Shown here piece after piece: positions 1-6,009 of a DNA stretch of 12,542 nucleotides. Both the position numbers and the translations under genes were made by a program. The stretch's first letter is position 1. Each line of letters opens with the position of its first letter. The notes beneath the pieces were generated by a model. It saw only the letters and a program-made list of their open reading frames with translations, did no database searches and was not told the origin of the DNA. Origin of the DNA: Candidatus Baldrarchaeota archaeon (lineage in GTDB: Archaea; Asgardarchaeota; Baldrarchaeia; Baldrarchaeales; DXJG01); contig JAUQZC010000078.1 of NCBI GenBank assembly GCA_030587435.1, positions 1 through 12,542 of the forward strand, in the 5' to 3' direction.

Positions 1-14
1 TTTAGGTGTAAACC

Positions 15-905
15 TTGCTAATAGAACAGGTTGGAATAGTATTAAGCATTTCAGCAGCGGTTTCGTGGTCTCTGGCGGCAGTACTCTACAAAGTTGGGTT
101 AAAAGAAGAAGATTCAGATGTTATTGTTGCAAACGGTGTTAGAGCATTTTCAGCGTTGCTATTCATTTTTCTTGCAACAATATTTCTCGGGGACATGAAT
201 GAAATTAATAAGTTAACCGTCTGGCTTCTATTTCTTATAGTTGCTAATGTTTCGGTAGGAATATTGCTAGGCGACTGCCTATTTTTTATAGCTTTACGCG
301 ACGCAGGGGTAGCAATAGGATATCCAGTAACCTACACATACTCCCTTTTTGTCGCGATTTTTGCGTATTTCTTTTTACAAGAGGCAGTTAACATATGGAC
401 TTTTATAAGCGCAATACTCATCATAGTAGGAATTTCTCTGCTATTTTTCAAAGCTGAGAAAAGTGAAAGCAAACACATGGTTAAGGGATTAATTGCAGCT
501 ATATTAGCTGCGATGTGTTGGGGGATAAGCATACCAATTCTCAAAATTCTTCTCCTAAACATAGAGCCCTTCTTTCTTAACTTAGTGAGACTAATAGTCC
601 TTAACCTAATCGTCTGGCTTCTAATACTATCTAAAAAGGGTAAAAGAAGAAAGGTTAGAAACCTAGGAAGGTCAGGCTTAATCGTTCTGCTGACTGGCGG
701 TATTTTCGGAATAGGCTTCGGGGCAATATTATTTCTTTTCTCAATAAATTTGATAGGCGCAGCAAAATCTACAATAATAACCTCTAGTTCCCCATTATTT
801 TCAACGATTTTCGGAGTTGCAGTACTTAAAGAAAAACTTGATAAACTACGTATACTAGGCATAGCAATTATCATTCTTGGAATATACACATTAACAATAA
901 CATAA
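15..905 (+). CDS. EamA/DMT-family transporter, 10 TM
   Basis: Integral membrane transporter of the drug/metabolite (EamA, RhaT-like) superfamily, probably exporting or importing a small metabolite such as an amino acid; the substrate cannot be read from sequence. The 296 residues form two homologous five-helix halves, about residues 6-146 and 157-294, each ending with a family-typical strongly hydrophobic helix (ISAILIIVGISLLFF and ILGIAIIILGIYTLT). The GDCLFFIALRDAGVAIGYPV stretch (about 86-105) resembles the conserved loop at the end of EamA helix 3. A short basic linker near residue 205 (KKGKRRKVR) fits a cytoplasmic loop. The start is TTG: an in-frame stop lies at 9-11, and AGGTG at 4-8 is a good SD sequence 6 nt before the TTG. 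An SD so close to the window edge suggests the gene follows another one in an operon. Family confidence is high, substrate unknown. Confidence 0.9.
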   Translation: MLIEQVGIVLSISAAVSWSLAAVLYKVGLKEEDSDVIVANGVRAFSALLFIFLATIFLGDMNEINKLTVWLLFLIVANVSVGILLGDCLFFIALRDAGVAIGYPVTYTYSLFVAIFAYFFLQEAVNIWTFISAILIIVGISLLFFKAEKSESKHMVKGLIAAILAAMCWGISIPILKILLLNIEPFFLNLVRLIVLNLIVWLLILSKKGKRRKVRNLGRSGLIVLLTGGIFGIGFGAILFLFSINLIGAAKSTIITSSSPLFSTIFGVAVLKEKLDKLRILGIAIIILGIYTLTIT

Positions 906-973
906 ATGTTTAATATGTTTTAGCAATCTTTTACATTTTAAGAATCGATAATTACAGCATCCCTTAGCTTTTC

Positions 974-991
974 CATAAATGTAGATTTATG
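974..991. repeat. Perfect 7-bp inverted repeat with 4-nt loop at a gene end
   Basis: CATAAAT (974-980) and ATTTATG (985-991) are perfectly complementary around the loop GTAG. The repeat overlaps the stop codon (987-989) of the minus-strand four-TM gene and lies between two convergent genes. It could form a weak AT-only hairpin at the 3' end of one transcript. It is not a classical archaeal terminator, which would be a T-tract, so the function is uncertain. Confidence 0.3.
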
Positions 992-1379
992 TTAAACCTC
1001 TATTCCTTCCGAATTTCAACAACACAAGCAAAAGGGCAACTACTGAAAGTATTGCCATTATCACTGGAAAAGGCAGAGTCATTAACAAGAATTGTATTTC
1101 AGTCATTTCGACTCCCATCTTACCGATCGACTCTAAAAACATAAATCGAAACACGTAGAAAAGAATCCCCTCAACACAAGCGAAAACTACACCTACCACC
1201 GATGCAACGACACCAAATTTCAATCCCCAAGGCCTTTCCGTAACTAGTCCATAACCTCCCGCCAGTAGAATTGCTGTTACAATAAGGTCAAAAATAAGAC
1301 TAACTCTCGCCAAAATGTTAATTATTCCCGCCACTATCAACAAAACACCAATCTTTACGTTAGTTCCCAATTTCCACAC
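987..1379 (-). CDS. Small four-TM membrane protein, unknown function
   Basis: I do not recognise this protein beyond a general resemblance to small archaeal membrane proteins of the DUF2127-like kind. The 130 residues hold four hydrophobic helices, about 8-26, 28-46, 53-77 and 98-122. A short polar loop with the motif ERPWGLKFG lies between helices 2 and 3, and there is a basic C-terminus (KFGRNRGLT). There is no signal peptide or soluble domain. The start is GTG at 1379. A BRE/TATA pair about 27 nt upstream places transcription initiation at or next to the GTG, so the message may be leaderless; a GAGGGAG stretch just upstream could act as an SD instead. It lies downstream of the Nmad3-like gene on the same strand, 88 nt from that gene's frame-corrected end, but has its own promoter-like sequence. 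Confidence 0.7.
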   Translation of the reverse strand: MWKLGTNVKIGVLLIVAGIINILARVSLIFDLIVTAILLAGGYGLVTERPWGLKFGVVASVVGVVFACVEGILFYVFRFMFLESIGKMGVEMTEIQFLLMTLPFPVIMAILSVVALLLVLLKFGRNRGLT

Positions 1380-1402
1380 CTCTACTCCCTCTAGAACAGT
1401 TG

Positions 1403-1416
1403 TACTTAAAATTTTC
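1403..1416 (-). promoter_or_regulatory. BRE/TATA promoter of the four-TM gene
   Basis: On the minus strand GAAAAT (1411-1416) matches the archaeal BRE pattern RNWAAW. It is followed directly by TTTAAGTA (1403-1410) as a TATA box. The box centre is about 27 nt upstream of the GTG at 1379, the usual distance to a transcription start, which implies a leaderless or nearly leaderless mRNA. Confidence 0.5.
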
Positions 1417-1424
1417 AGAAAATT
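1410..1424. promoter_or_regulatory. 15-bp perfect palindrome over the BRE, candidate operator
   Basis: AATTTTC and GAAAATT (1410-1416 and 1418-1424) form a perfect inverted repeat around one central base. It covers the predicted BRE and the edge of the TATA box of the four-TM gene, where a bound repressor would exclude TFB/TBP. In AT-rich DNA such repeats can arise by chance, so this is a candidate only. Confidence 0.35.
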
Positions 1425-1467
1425 GAAAACAAATTAGAAGATAACTTTCTGTCAAAATAAGTTTGAC

Positions 1468-1607
1468 TTAACTAAGTTTGATAAGTCTCCATAGTTTTTC
1501 AAGACTATTTTCGTTTATTAAATAGGTTTGCCACCATCTAGGCCTTATTCTTTTCCCTAAATTAACTTTGAAGATGTCACAAGCTATAAGAGGTTGGAAC
1601 GTTTTTA
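1468..1607 (-). other. Out-of-frame C-terminal part of the Nmad3-like gene
   Basis: The minus-strand frame shifted by one base relative to the gene ending at 1577 is open from about 1607 to the TAA at 1468-1470 and encodes a protein-like tail with the segments DIFKVNLGKRIRPRWWQ and ENSLEKLWRLIKLS. Removing one base from the five-T run at 1602-1606 (AAAAA on the coding strand) joins ...AVPISDK to TFQPLIACDIF... and gives a 232-residue product. The shifted frame has a stop (TAA) just upstream, and the original frame stops at 1577-1579, so the junction must fall in a window of about 35 nt that contains this homopolymer. From memory, Nmad3-type proteins continue past the PI(G/S) motif with a basic, Trp-rich segment like this one. 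Possible causes are a real mutation, a sequencing error or, less likely, programmed frameshifting. Confidence 0.7.
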
Positions 1608-2167
1608 TCGCTTATTGGAACAGCATATTCAAATTTTGCAGAGCGTTTACTGCCTTTCCATATTACAAGGTCAGATCTTGTATCTCCGGCAATAATATGA
1701 GCATTATTACGCAACTTATGTCTTACAGCAGCTATACTAAGTTCCTTGTGATTAAATATTTCCTCTATTTCAAAGTAGCCAATGATATAGTATGCCCATT
1801 CAAGCTTAACCCACCATTTCCGCCTACAAGGGCCAGGGCTAAACTGAAGAGATGTAACAAAAAACAGATAGTCACCAGGTTCCAATCGCAGCAAATTCTT
1901 GATACATGGATCTGCTTTCCCCACGTATTCACCGTATGTGAAGGTTTCAAATTCAGGGTCATAATGTACCTTTAAACCGTAGTAGCTTGGATGTACATAG
2001 TCATCTAAGCCTAGATCCCTATAAGTTGGCCCTGGAGCAAATTGATTGCTACTTACTTGAGGTATAAATACGTATTCTCCACTTGGAAAAATGTAACCTC
2101 GCATTCTAGGCACGGAGTTACGAGACATACTTGTTCCAACATATATTGCGTAAGCTTTTCCGCCCAA
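1577..2167 (-). CDS. Nmad3-like (nucleotide-modification-associated) protein, frameshifted near its end
   Basis: As read, a 196-residue soluble protein that resembles Nmad3, a domain family predicted by others to be associated with nucleotide modification. Family-like features are a short N-terminal strand (KAYAIYVGTS), a proline-rich PRMRGYIFPSGEYVFIP segment (20-36), TYRDL (48-52), HYDPEFETFTYGE (68-80), the hydrophobic GDYLFF strand (98-103), YYIIGYFEIEEI (126-137), NNAH (154-157) and AVPIS (182-186). The reading frame then ends prematurely: codons for a further 44 residues follow in the next frame down to 1468 (separate entry). The start is TTG at 2167, the only ATG/GTG/TTG after an upstream in-frame stop. 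No SD is seen, but a TTATAAG box lies 28 nt upstream, fitting a leaderless message. The molecular activity of the family is not established. No phage or restriction genes lie nearby, so the usual context for such a role is missing. Confidence 0.65.
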   Translation of the reverse strand: MGGKAYAIYVGTSMSRNSVPRMRGYIFPSGEYVFIPQVSSNQFAPGPTYRDLGLDDYVHPSYYGLKVHYDPEFETFTYGEYVGKADPCIKNLLRLEPGDYLFFVTSLQFSPGPCRRKWWVKLEWAYYIIGYFEIEEIFNHKELSIAAVRHKLRNNAHIIAGDTRSDLVIWKGSKRSAKFEYAVPISDKNVPTSYSL

Positions 2168-2191
2168 TTCAAAACTTCGATTTTTGCCGGG

Positions 2192-2198
2192 CTTATAA
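2192..2198 (-). promoter_or_regulatory. TATA box of the Nmad3-like gene
   Basis: TTATAAG on the minus strand is centred 28 nt upstream of the TTG start at 2167, the spacing expected if transcription begins at the start codon. The BRE is not convincing. The rest of the gap up to 2407 is AT-rich with no gene seen. Confidence 0.4.
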
Positions 2199-2407
2199 CT
2201 AATTCTTGCTGGAAATATTTATGATATTGTTATAATATAAATGTTGCTATAAATATTACAACGAAATAATCTTTCCACAAAATCGACAAAACATGAACCA
2301 TCGGCTACAACAACAGATTCCACTACATCTTAAAACCCACAACTACTATCCTAGAAGTTATCTCCATCTCATGTGTCTTTTATTGTACTTAGTTGAGTTA
2401 TAATTTT

Positions 2408-3079
2408 CTATAGGAGAAGTCTTGAACCAAATATTGATAGGGAGATGAAATCGAAGCCGAAGAATATTAGGGCAAGTGAAATTCCAGCTAACAGTACTTT
2501 GTATCCTTTTGTTTTGAGAATTTGTTTTCCTCGCCTAGAAAGTTCGGAAATTAACATTAGCCATGCGTAATCCATCCAGATATGTGCAATAAACATTAAC
2601 CCTACACCTATTAAGCCGGCAAGTATGACGGCTTCAATAACTAAAGCTCCTCCCACGAGTATCCACCAAACCAAAAAATACGGGTTTAAAAAAGAAAGTA
2701 AAATGCCAATCATAACAGGTGATCGTACAGTGTCACTGGAAGCGTTCATATCGCCGAGCTCTTTCTTAAATACATCTTTTAGCATAAAAACACCCAATAT
2801 AATTAGAAGTGTACCCCCAGCAAAGCTTATCACTTTTTCAACTATGGGTGTTGTAAGCAAGGTTGCGATACCAAAAGCTATTAGGAACACGAGGGGAAAT
2901 TCCACAGCCATATGCCCTACGCTTATCTTAAACCCGCTTTTCCACCCCTCATTGGAACCAGCAGCAATTGTCGACGCTGTGAGAGGACCTGGAGACAATG
3001 CACCAGAAGATGTGATAATTACAACCTTAACCAGATACTCTAAGGGTAACATAAGAATCCCCAACCATTCGTCAACCAA
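2408..3079 (-). CDS. LysE/RhtB-family amino-acid exporter
   Basis: Integral membrane exporter of the LysE/RhtB superfamily, members of which move amino acids and related small molecules out of the cell; the substrate here is not determined. The 223 residues contain the N-terminal signature SSGALSPGPLTASTIAAG (about 24-41), the following GWKSGFKISVGHMAVE, and about six hydrophobic helices, including one with the family-typical LSFLNPYFLVWWILVGGAL. The length is slightly above the usual 200-210. The start is TTG at 3079: a BRE/TATA pair about 25 nt upstream points to a leaderless transcript starting there. ATG at codon 10 is an alternative. The gene stands alone, diverging from the HEPN/nucleotidyltransferase operon. 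The first gene of the window is also a likely metabolite exporter, but of another superfamily. Confidence 0.9.
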   Translation of the reverse strand: MVDEWLGILMLPLEYLVKVVIITSSGALSPGPLTASTIAAGSNEGWKSGFKISVGHMAVEFPLVFLIAFGIATLLTTPIVEKVISFAGGTLLIILGVFMLKDVFKKELGDMNASSDTVRSPVMIGILLSFLNPYFLVWWILVGGALVIEAVILAGLIGVGLMFIAHIWMDYAWLMLISELSRRGKQILKTKGYKVLLAGISLALIFFGFDFISLSIFGSRLLL

Positions 3080-3099
3080 GTTTTTATGACATATCTTAA

Positions 3100-3113
3100 A
3101 TTTATATATTTCC
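3100..3113 (-). promoter_or_regulatory. BRE/TATA promoter of the LysE-family gene
   Basis: On the minus strand GGAAAT (3108-3113) fits the BRE pattern and is followed by ATATAAAT (3100-3107). The TATA centre is about 25 nt from the TTG at 3079, so the transcript probably begins at the start codon. This is among the best promoter matches in the window. Confidence 0.55.
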
Positions 3114-3400
3114 TGGCTAATATTCCTTATCCACTTTTATTCGATTTACAATGTATCCTAATCACGATGATCTAATTGCGATTAGAGAAGTTTTAAACTA
3201 GAATGTTAATTGCAATGTAAAACATTTGGTTAATTTTTATGTATTATTTATATTGATTATAACAATGTTTCATGGGATTTTGCAGCCAGTTTCATTCCTA
3301 ACATTCGCTTTGCTAGCTGATTTGATTTAGCTTGAACCGTAATACGACTACAATAGATTTAAATTTGTTAATAATTAACAATCGATTTGAGGTTATTAAA
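3114..3400. other. Divergent intergenic region before the HEPN gene
   Basis: AT-rich region between the LysE-family gene and the HEPN gene. It holds an imperfect inverted repeat (CTAATC at 3157-3162, GATTAG at 3179-3184). A 16-codon ORF beginning ATGTATCCTAAT at 3150 is too short to support. ATTTAAAT at 3357-3364 is a plausible TATA box for the HEPN operon, giving a start near 3387 and a short leader with an SD at 3389-3393. Nothing else is recognised. Confidence 0.4.
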
Positions 3401-3766
3401 TTGGGTGGCCTTTACCATCACTGGAAAATTGCCTTAGAGAATAGAGATGGTGCTAACAGTGAATTTAGAGCAGGTAGATATTCTAACGTAGGTTTACTAG
3501 CTATTAAATCATTAGAACAAGCCATTGAAGCATGTGCTTCAAAAGAGGGCTTTCACTTCCATGACAATCCTAGAACAGCACATCGGATGAGGCGAGAGTG
3601 GCTTAGAACGAAGTTCCCGGAACTTGTTGAAAAATGGGATATTTTATGGTCTATTTACGGGGTTCTTGGGTATGGTGGAGTAAATGGTGAGAGAGCAAGG
3701 GAAGCAATAAGAGTTTTAGACGAGATTCTTGAAGTTTTAAGGAGGACTTGCATTGAAGCCATATAG
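3401..3766 (+). CDS. HEPN-domain protein, partner of the adjacent nucleotidyltransferase
   Basis: A small all-helical protein of the HEPN superfamily. Such proteins are encoded next to minimal nucleotidyltransferases and act as RNase toxins or nucleotide-binding partners. The features seen are helix 1 with HHWKIALENRDGANSEFRAGRYS, helix 2 NVGLLAIKSLEQAIEACASKEG, a His-rich turn (FHFHDNPRTAH) and a C-terminal helix GERAREAIRVLDEILEVLRR. The RX4-6H motif of nuclease-active HEPN toxins is not evident where it is expected before the last helix; that place reads YGVLGYGGVNGE. This argues for a non-nuclease or divergent member. I place the start at TTG 3401 because GAGGT (3389-3393) is a good SD 7 nt upstream and the protein then begins as HEPN proteins do. 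The frame is open back to a TTG at 3332, which would add 23 unrelated-looking residues. The gene overlaps the next by 14 nt. Confidence 0.7.
   Translation: MGGLYHHWKIALENRDGANSEFRAGRYSNVGLLAIKSLEQAIEACASKEGFHFHDNPRTAHRMRREWLRTKFPELVEKWDILWSIYGVLGYGGVNGERAREAIRVLDEILEVLRRTCIEAI
3741..3746 (+). promoter_or_regulatory. Strong SD for the nucleotidyltransferase gene, inside the HEPN gene
   Basis: GGAGGA lies 6 nt before the TTG start at 3753 and within the last codons of the HEPN gene. It decides the TTG start and implies translational coupling of the pair. Confidence 0.7.
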
Positions 3767-4343
3767 CTTTAATGAAATTACTTTCTTGGCGAAAAAGATT
3801 GGGGAAACAGAGGGAGTTATAGCTGTTATACTTTTTGGAAGTTATGCTAGAGGCGATTATGATGAGGGAAGCGACATCGATTTACTCGTTTTATTTAAAA
3901 ATAAGAAAAAACTTTTGTCAAATTGGAGGAAACTTATGAAAATTACATCAAAATTTAACTTATTTGTGCAAATGATTCCACTCACAGTCAAAGAACTTGT
4001 TAAATCCTCTCTCTTCTCACTTATTCTCAGAGAGGGAAAAATTCTCTACAGGAAAAACAATTTTAATCTAATGAAATACGCGAAGTTTGAACCATATGCT
4101 CTTATTGCCTACGATCTAAGTAAATTAGATGCAAAAAGGAAAGTAAAATTTCTTCAAAAATTTTATGGTAGAAAATGCGGGAAATATCTTTACAAGGGAA
4201 TAGTAGAGTCCGCTGGAGGATTTAAAGTTGGCCGTGGAAGCGTCATAATACCATTAAAGGGATTGAAAAATATAACTAATTTTTTAGAGAATGAAAAAAT
4301 ACCTTATAACATCAGATATCTCTGGATGCTTGAAGCGAGTTGA
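3753..4343 (+). CDS. MNT-type nucleotidyltransferase with C-terminal extension
   Basis: Nucleotidyltransferase-fold protein of the minimal (MNT, pol-beta-like) group, presumably acting with the overlapping HEPN protein; known MNT partners adenylylate their HEPN toxins. The signature is clear: LFGSYARGDYDEGSDIDLLV with GS at 29-30 and metal-binding D41 and D43. The strand that usually carries the third carboxylate reads FVQMIPLT (71-78), where family members often have VDLV, so Gln73 may replace the third Asp. That would weaken or abolish catalysis, though my alignment is by eye. After the minimal domain (about 1-100) there is a further 90-residue region with YDLSKLDAKRKVKFLQKFYG (120-139) and a basic, Gly-rich GGFKVGRGSVIIPLKGL (155-171), which may be a separate binding domain. 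The start is TTG at 3753, set by the SD GGAGGA and a 14-nt overlap with the HEPN gene. It ends 7 nt from the convergent Nudix gene. Confidence 0.85.
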   Translation: MKPYSFNEITFLAKKIGETEGVIAVILFGSYARGDYDEGSDIDLLVLFKNKKKLLSNWRKLMKITSKFNLFVQMIPLTVKELVKSSLFSLILREGKILYRKNNFNLMKYAKFEPYALIAYDLSKLDAKRKVKFLQKFYGRKCGKYLYKGIVESAGGFKVGRGSVIIPLKGLKNITNFLENEKIPYNIRYLWMLEAS

Positions 4344-4350
4344 AGGTAAG

Positions 4351-4908
4351 CTATCTGAAGAAATCAGTGAAGCATGCCTTTAATTTTTTTAAAAAGCTTG
4401 TTAGAATCCTTGCAGTTGCTCCCCAAATCTTATAGCCTTTATATAAATAGTATTTTCCGTAGAAGTTTTCATGTACATTTTTATAAAGTTCTTTTACTGG
4501 AATTTGCAGTATTTTCTCTATTTCACTGCTGTTTGGTTTAAATGGATAGTTGAATGGTATTAACCCTACAACGGGTACAATGTGAATGTTAGTGGTTAAT
4601 GTTTCGGTTGGAGGAAGAAATCCGAGAATATTTATATCCTCTTTCCGTATATGTAGTTCTTCCCACACTTCCCTAAACACTGTTTCTAGAGGCGTTTCAT
4701 CATTTTCTCTTATACCTCCTGGAAACGCTATTTCTCCTCTGTGGAATTGCAGGTTTTTAGATCTCTCAATAAATGTAATGTAAAGTTCTCTACCTATACT
4801 CAAAGGAACTAGGACTGCTGCATTCCTTCTACCTGCGGGATATTTTCTTTCTCTTTCAAGAGCTTTTTTAATAATGTTTATGAAAGTTTCAACTTCCATA
4901 AGATACAT
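4351..4908 (-). CDS. Nudix hydrolase, CoA pyrophosphatase type
   Basis: Cytosolic Nudix pyrophosphohydrolase, best matched to the CoA pyrophosphatase (CoAse, UPF0035) branch that cleaves CoA or its derivatives to 3',5'-ADP and phosphopantetheine. Directly upstream of the Nudix box is the CoAse signature ERSKNLQFHRGEIAFPGG (residues 48-65), with the expected R-S, L, H, G and FPGG spacing. The Nudix box runs G65-x5-E71-x7-R79-E80-V-x-E83-E84-x-H86-I87; all acidic metal ligands are present, but the usual Gly at position 86 is His. Length (185) is normal for the family. The C-terminus keeps the IWGATARIL segment typical of CoAses. The start is ATG at 4908 with a TATA box centred 26 nt upstream (leaderless). 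A second ATG at 4899, preceded by GGGA, is an alternative three codons in. Confidence 0.9.
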   Translation of the reverse strand: MYLMEVETFINIIKKALERERKYPAGRRNAAVLVPLSIGRELYITFIERSKNLQFHRGEIAFPGGIRENDETPLETVFREVWEELHIRKEDINILGFLPPTETLTTNIHIVPVVGLIPFNYPFKPNSSEIEKILQIPVKELYKNVHENFYGKYYLYKGYKIWGATARILTSFLKKLKACFTDFFR

Positions 4909-4930
4909 CCCGCTTTAAAGAACTCAATAT

Positions 4931-4937
4931 TATTTAA
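4931..4937 (-). promoter_or_regulatory. TATA box of the Nudix gene
   Basis: TTAAATA on the minus strand is centred 26 nt upstream of the ATG at 4908, consistent with transcription from the start codon. No convincing BRE precedes it. Confidence 0.4.
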
Positions 4938-5000
4938 GGTGGTTTCCCCTATATCAATTTTAACTATCAATGTTTAAGTCGATACGGTGATAAAAATTAT

Positions 5001-5123
5001 ATGAAGAGATTAGTAGCCAATCTTAGGCAGGTAAATATTGTAGAACTCTTAAAACCCAACGTCGAAAATCTGCTTTACTACTTTTTTAATAATTGTTGCC
5101 GGGTCATTTCTCTGCGGCACTAA
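5001..5123 (+). CDS. Possible small ORF, 40 codons, unknown
   Basis: An ATG-initiated frame encodes 40 residues beginning MKRLVANLRQVNIVELLKP, amphipathic and Leu-rich with two adjacent Cys and a basic end (CRVISLRH). A TTTAAG box (4973-4978) is centred about 25 nt upstream of the ATG, as for leaderless genes elsewhere in the window, and GGTGA lies 10 nt upstream. There is no family match. It may be a real small protein, the remnant of a longer gene, or chance; the neighbouring sequence looks degenerate. Confidence 0.25.
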   Translation: MKRLVANLRQVNIVELLKPNVENLLYYFFNNCCRVISLRH

Positions 5124-5140
5124 TACCTATGGTTATATAT

Positions 5141-5403
5141 TCAGCCTGTAGCTATTCCTGATAAATTATGAGTGTCTCCTTTAATGTTTCCAACAGTTCT
5201 ACTGCCATTACCAGTAACCTATAGGATCAAGCTGGTTATTTCACTTCTTCTTCCTCCGGGTACTGGTTTAACAGCATCATATGATGCTATGATTCCAACA
5301 CGTAATGAAAATATAATGCTCGTTACATATATTTGGTTTTCAAATACCCCATACTGGTATTTATTGGCCTGCCTGTTGCATTACATGTTTTTGTATTTCT
5401 CAT
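5141..5403 (-). pseudogene. Probable broken small gene with intact promoter and SD
   Basis: Starting at ATG 5403 the frame reads MRNTKTCNATGRPINTSMG and stops after 26 codons. One added base in the four-C run at 5347-5350 (GGGG on the coding strand) would join MG to VFENQIYVTSIIFSLRVG and continue as SYDAVKPVPGGRRSEITSLIL to a TAG at 5219-5221. Beyond that stop the same frame stays open (VTGNGSRTVGNIKGD...) to a TGA at 5141-5143. A consensus SD, AAGGAG (5410-5415), sits 6 nt before the ATG, and a TATA-like box lies further upstream, so the start is better supported than the body. No family is recognised. It may be a decayed gene, a gene with an assembly indel, or a genuine 26-residue peptide. 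Confidence 0.3.
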
Positions 5404-5409
5404 AATGTT

Positions 5410-5446
5410 CTCCTTGTTTATCTATTCTCTCAACTTAGGTTTATAG
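5410..5446 (-). promoter_or_regulatory. TATA box and SD in front of the broken gene
   Basis: On the minus strand CTATAA (5441-5446) lies about 26 nt upstream of a predicted start near 5418. AAGGAG (5410-5415) follows, 6 nt before ATG 5403. The combination is too well ordered to dismiss the locus as empty. Confidence 0.4.
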
Positions 5447-5507
5447 TGTATGAAGTAAGCAATTTCAAGGTAACTGCTTGGATAAATTAATTGTTGATAG
5501 TTTGTTA

Positions 5508-5819
5508 CTATAGATTTTGGATAGTGGCGATAAAATTTGCTAGATCTTTTTGTATTTTTTCCTCTTGTTTCTTTTTTAAACGGGAGAAGAAGGTTTCAAA
5601 TGTTAATTCTATTTTTGTGGCTCTTCTTCCTTCTCTTAACTGTATTCTCCATTTTCCTTCTTCTCCCAGAAAAAGTAGAAATGTTGGGGTTCTCTCTTTT
5701 TCAATTAAATATCCTTTGCCTATAAAAAATTCCTTTGTCTTTTGGTATAAGATTTCTCTTGGAACTTGAAGTTTCATCGTAAGTTTATACAATTCTTTAA
5801 GGGGGTTTCTTTTCCCCAA
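5508..5819 (-). CDS. Hypothetical 103-residue soluble alpha/beta protein
   Basis: I do not recognise this protein. It appears soluble, with an N-terminal helical part (about 5-36), a central run of beta strands (GYLIE, TFLLFLG, WRIQLREG, TKIELTFE; about 37-75) and a highly charged C-terminal helix rich in Lys and Glu (FSRLKKKQEEKIQKDLANF, 78-96). There are no Cys residues and no obvious metal site. The start is TTG at 5819 with GGGG about 8 nt upstream as a possible SD; the ATG at 5777 would give 89 residues and keep all the beta strands. It lies 190 nt downstream of the PEP carboxykinase gene on the same strand, without evidence of co-transcription. Confidence 0.6.
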   Translation of the reverse strand: MGKRNPLKELYKLTMKLQVPREILYQKTKEFFIGKGYLIEKERTPTFLLFLGEEGKWRIQLREGRRATKIELTFETFFSRLKKKQEEKIQKDLANFIATIQNL

Positions 5820-6009
5820 GGTTAAGCCCCTTTATCTAATTTTATTTGTTACTGTAAAGACTTAAGGTTTTTAAAGTTTCATTTTACGTATATACAAGTA
5901 TTTTCCAGTTGAATTACCATTACATATTTAGATGCTTAGCTTCTACAGAGATTTTACACAGTTTAGACTGTTTGTATTTGTAACGGTTTTGCAATGGATG
6001 CTATGTAAG

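Noticed and set aside
332..889. Long open frame antisense to the EamA transporter gene
   Set aside because: It lies wholly inside a convincing ten-TM transporter gene and its translation has no domain-like features.
1568..1975. Open frame antisense to the Nmad3-like gene
   Set aside because: The minus-strand frame carries family motifs; the plus-strand product is a composition shadow.
2625..3089. 154-codon frame antisense to the LysE-type exporter
   Set aside because: Mirrors the membrane-protein codons, shows no motif, and the exporter reading is unambiguous.
3150..3200. 16-codon ORF (MYPNHDDLIAIREVLN)
   Set aside because: Protein-like in composition but very short, with no SD; no continuation in other frames was found.
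2218..3270. Similar AT-rich strings (TTTATATT...ATAACAAT) near 2220-2245 (minus) and 3246-3268 (plus)
   Set aside because: Short, imperfect and in AT-rich spacers; not distinguishable from chance or promoter-like composition.
5172..5405. 77-codon plus-strand frame with a hydrophobic C-terminus
   Set aside because: It starts with GTG without an SD; the minus strand here has a better SD, ATG and promoter arrangement.
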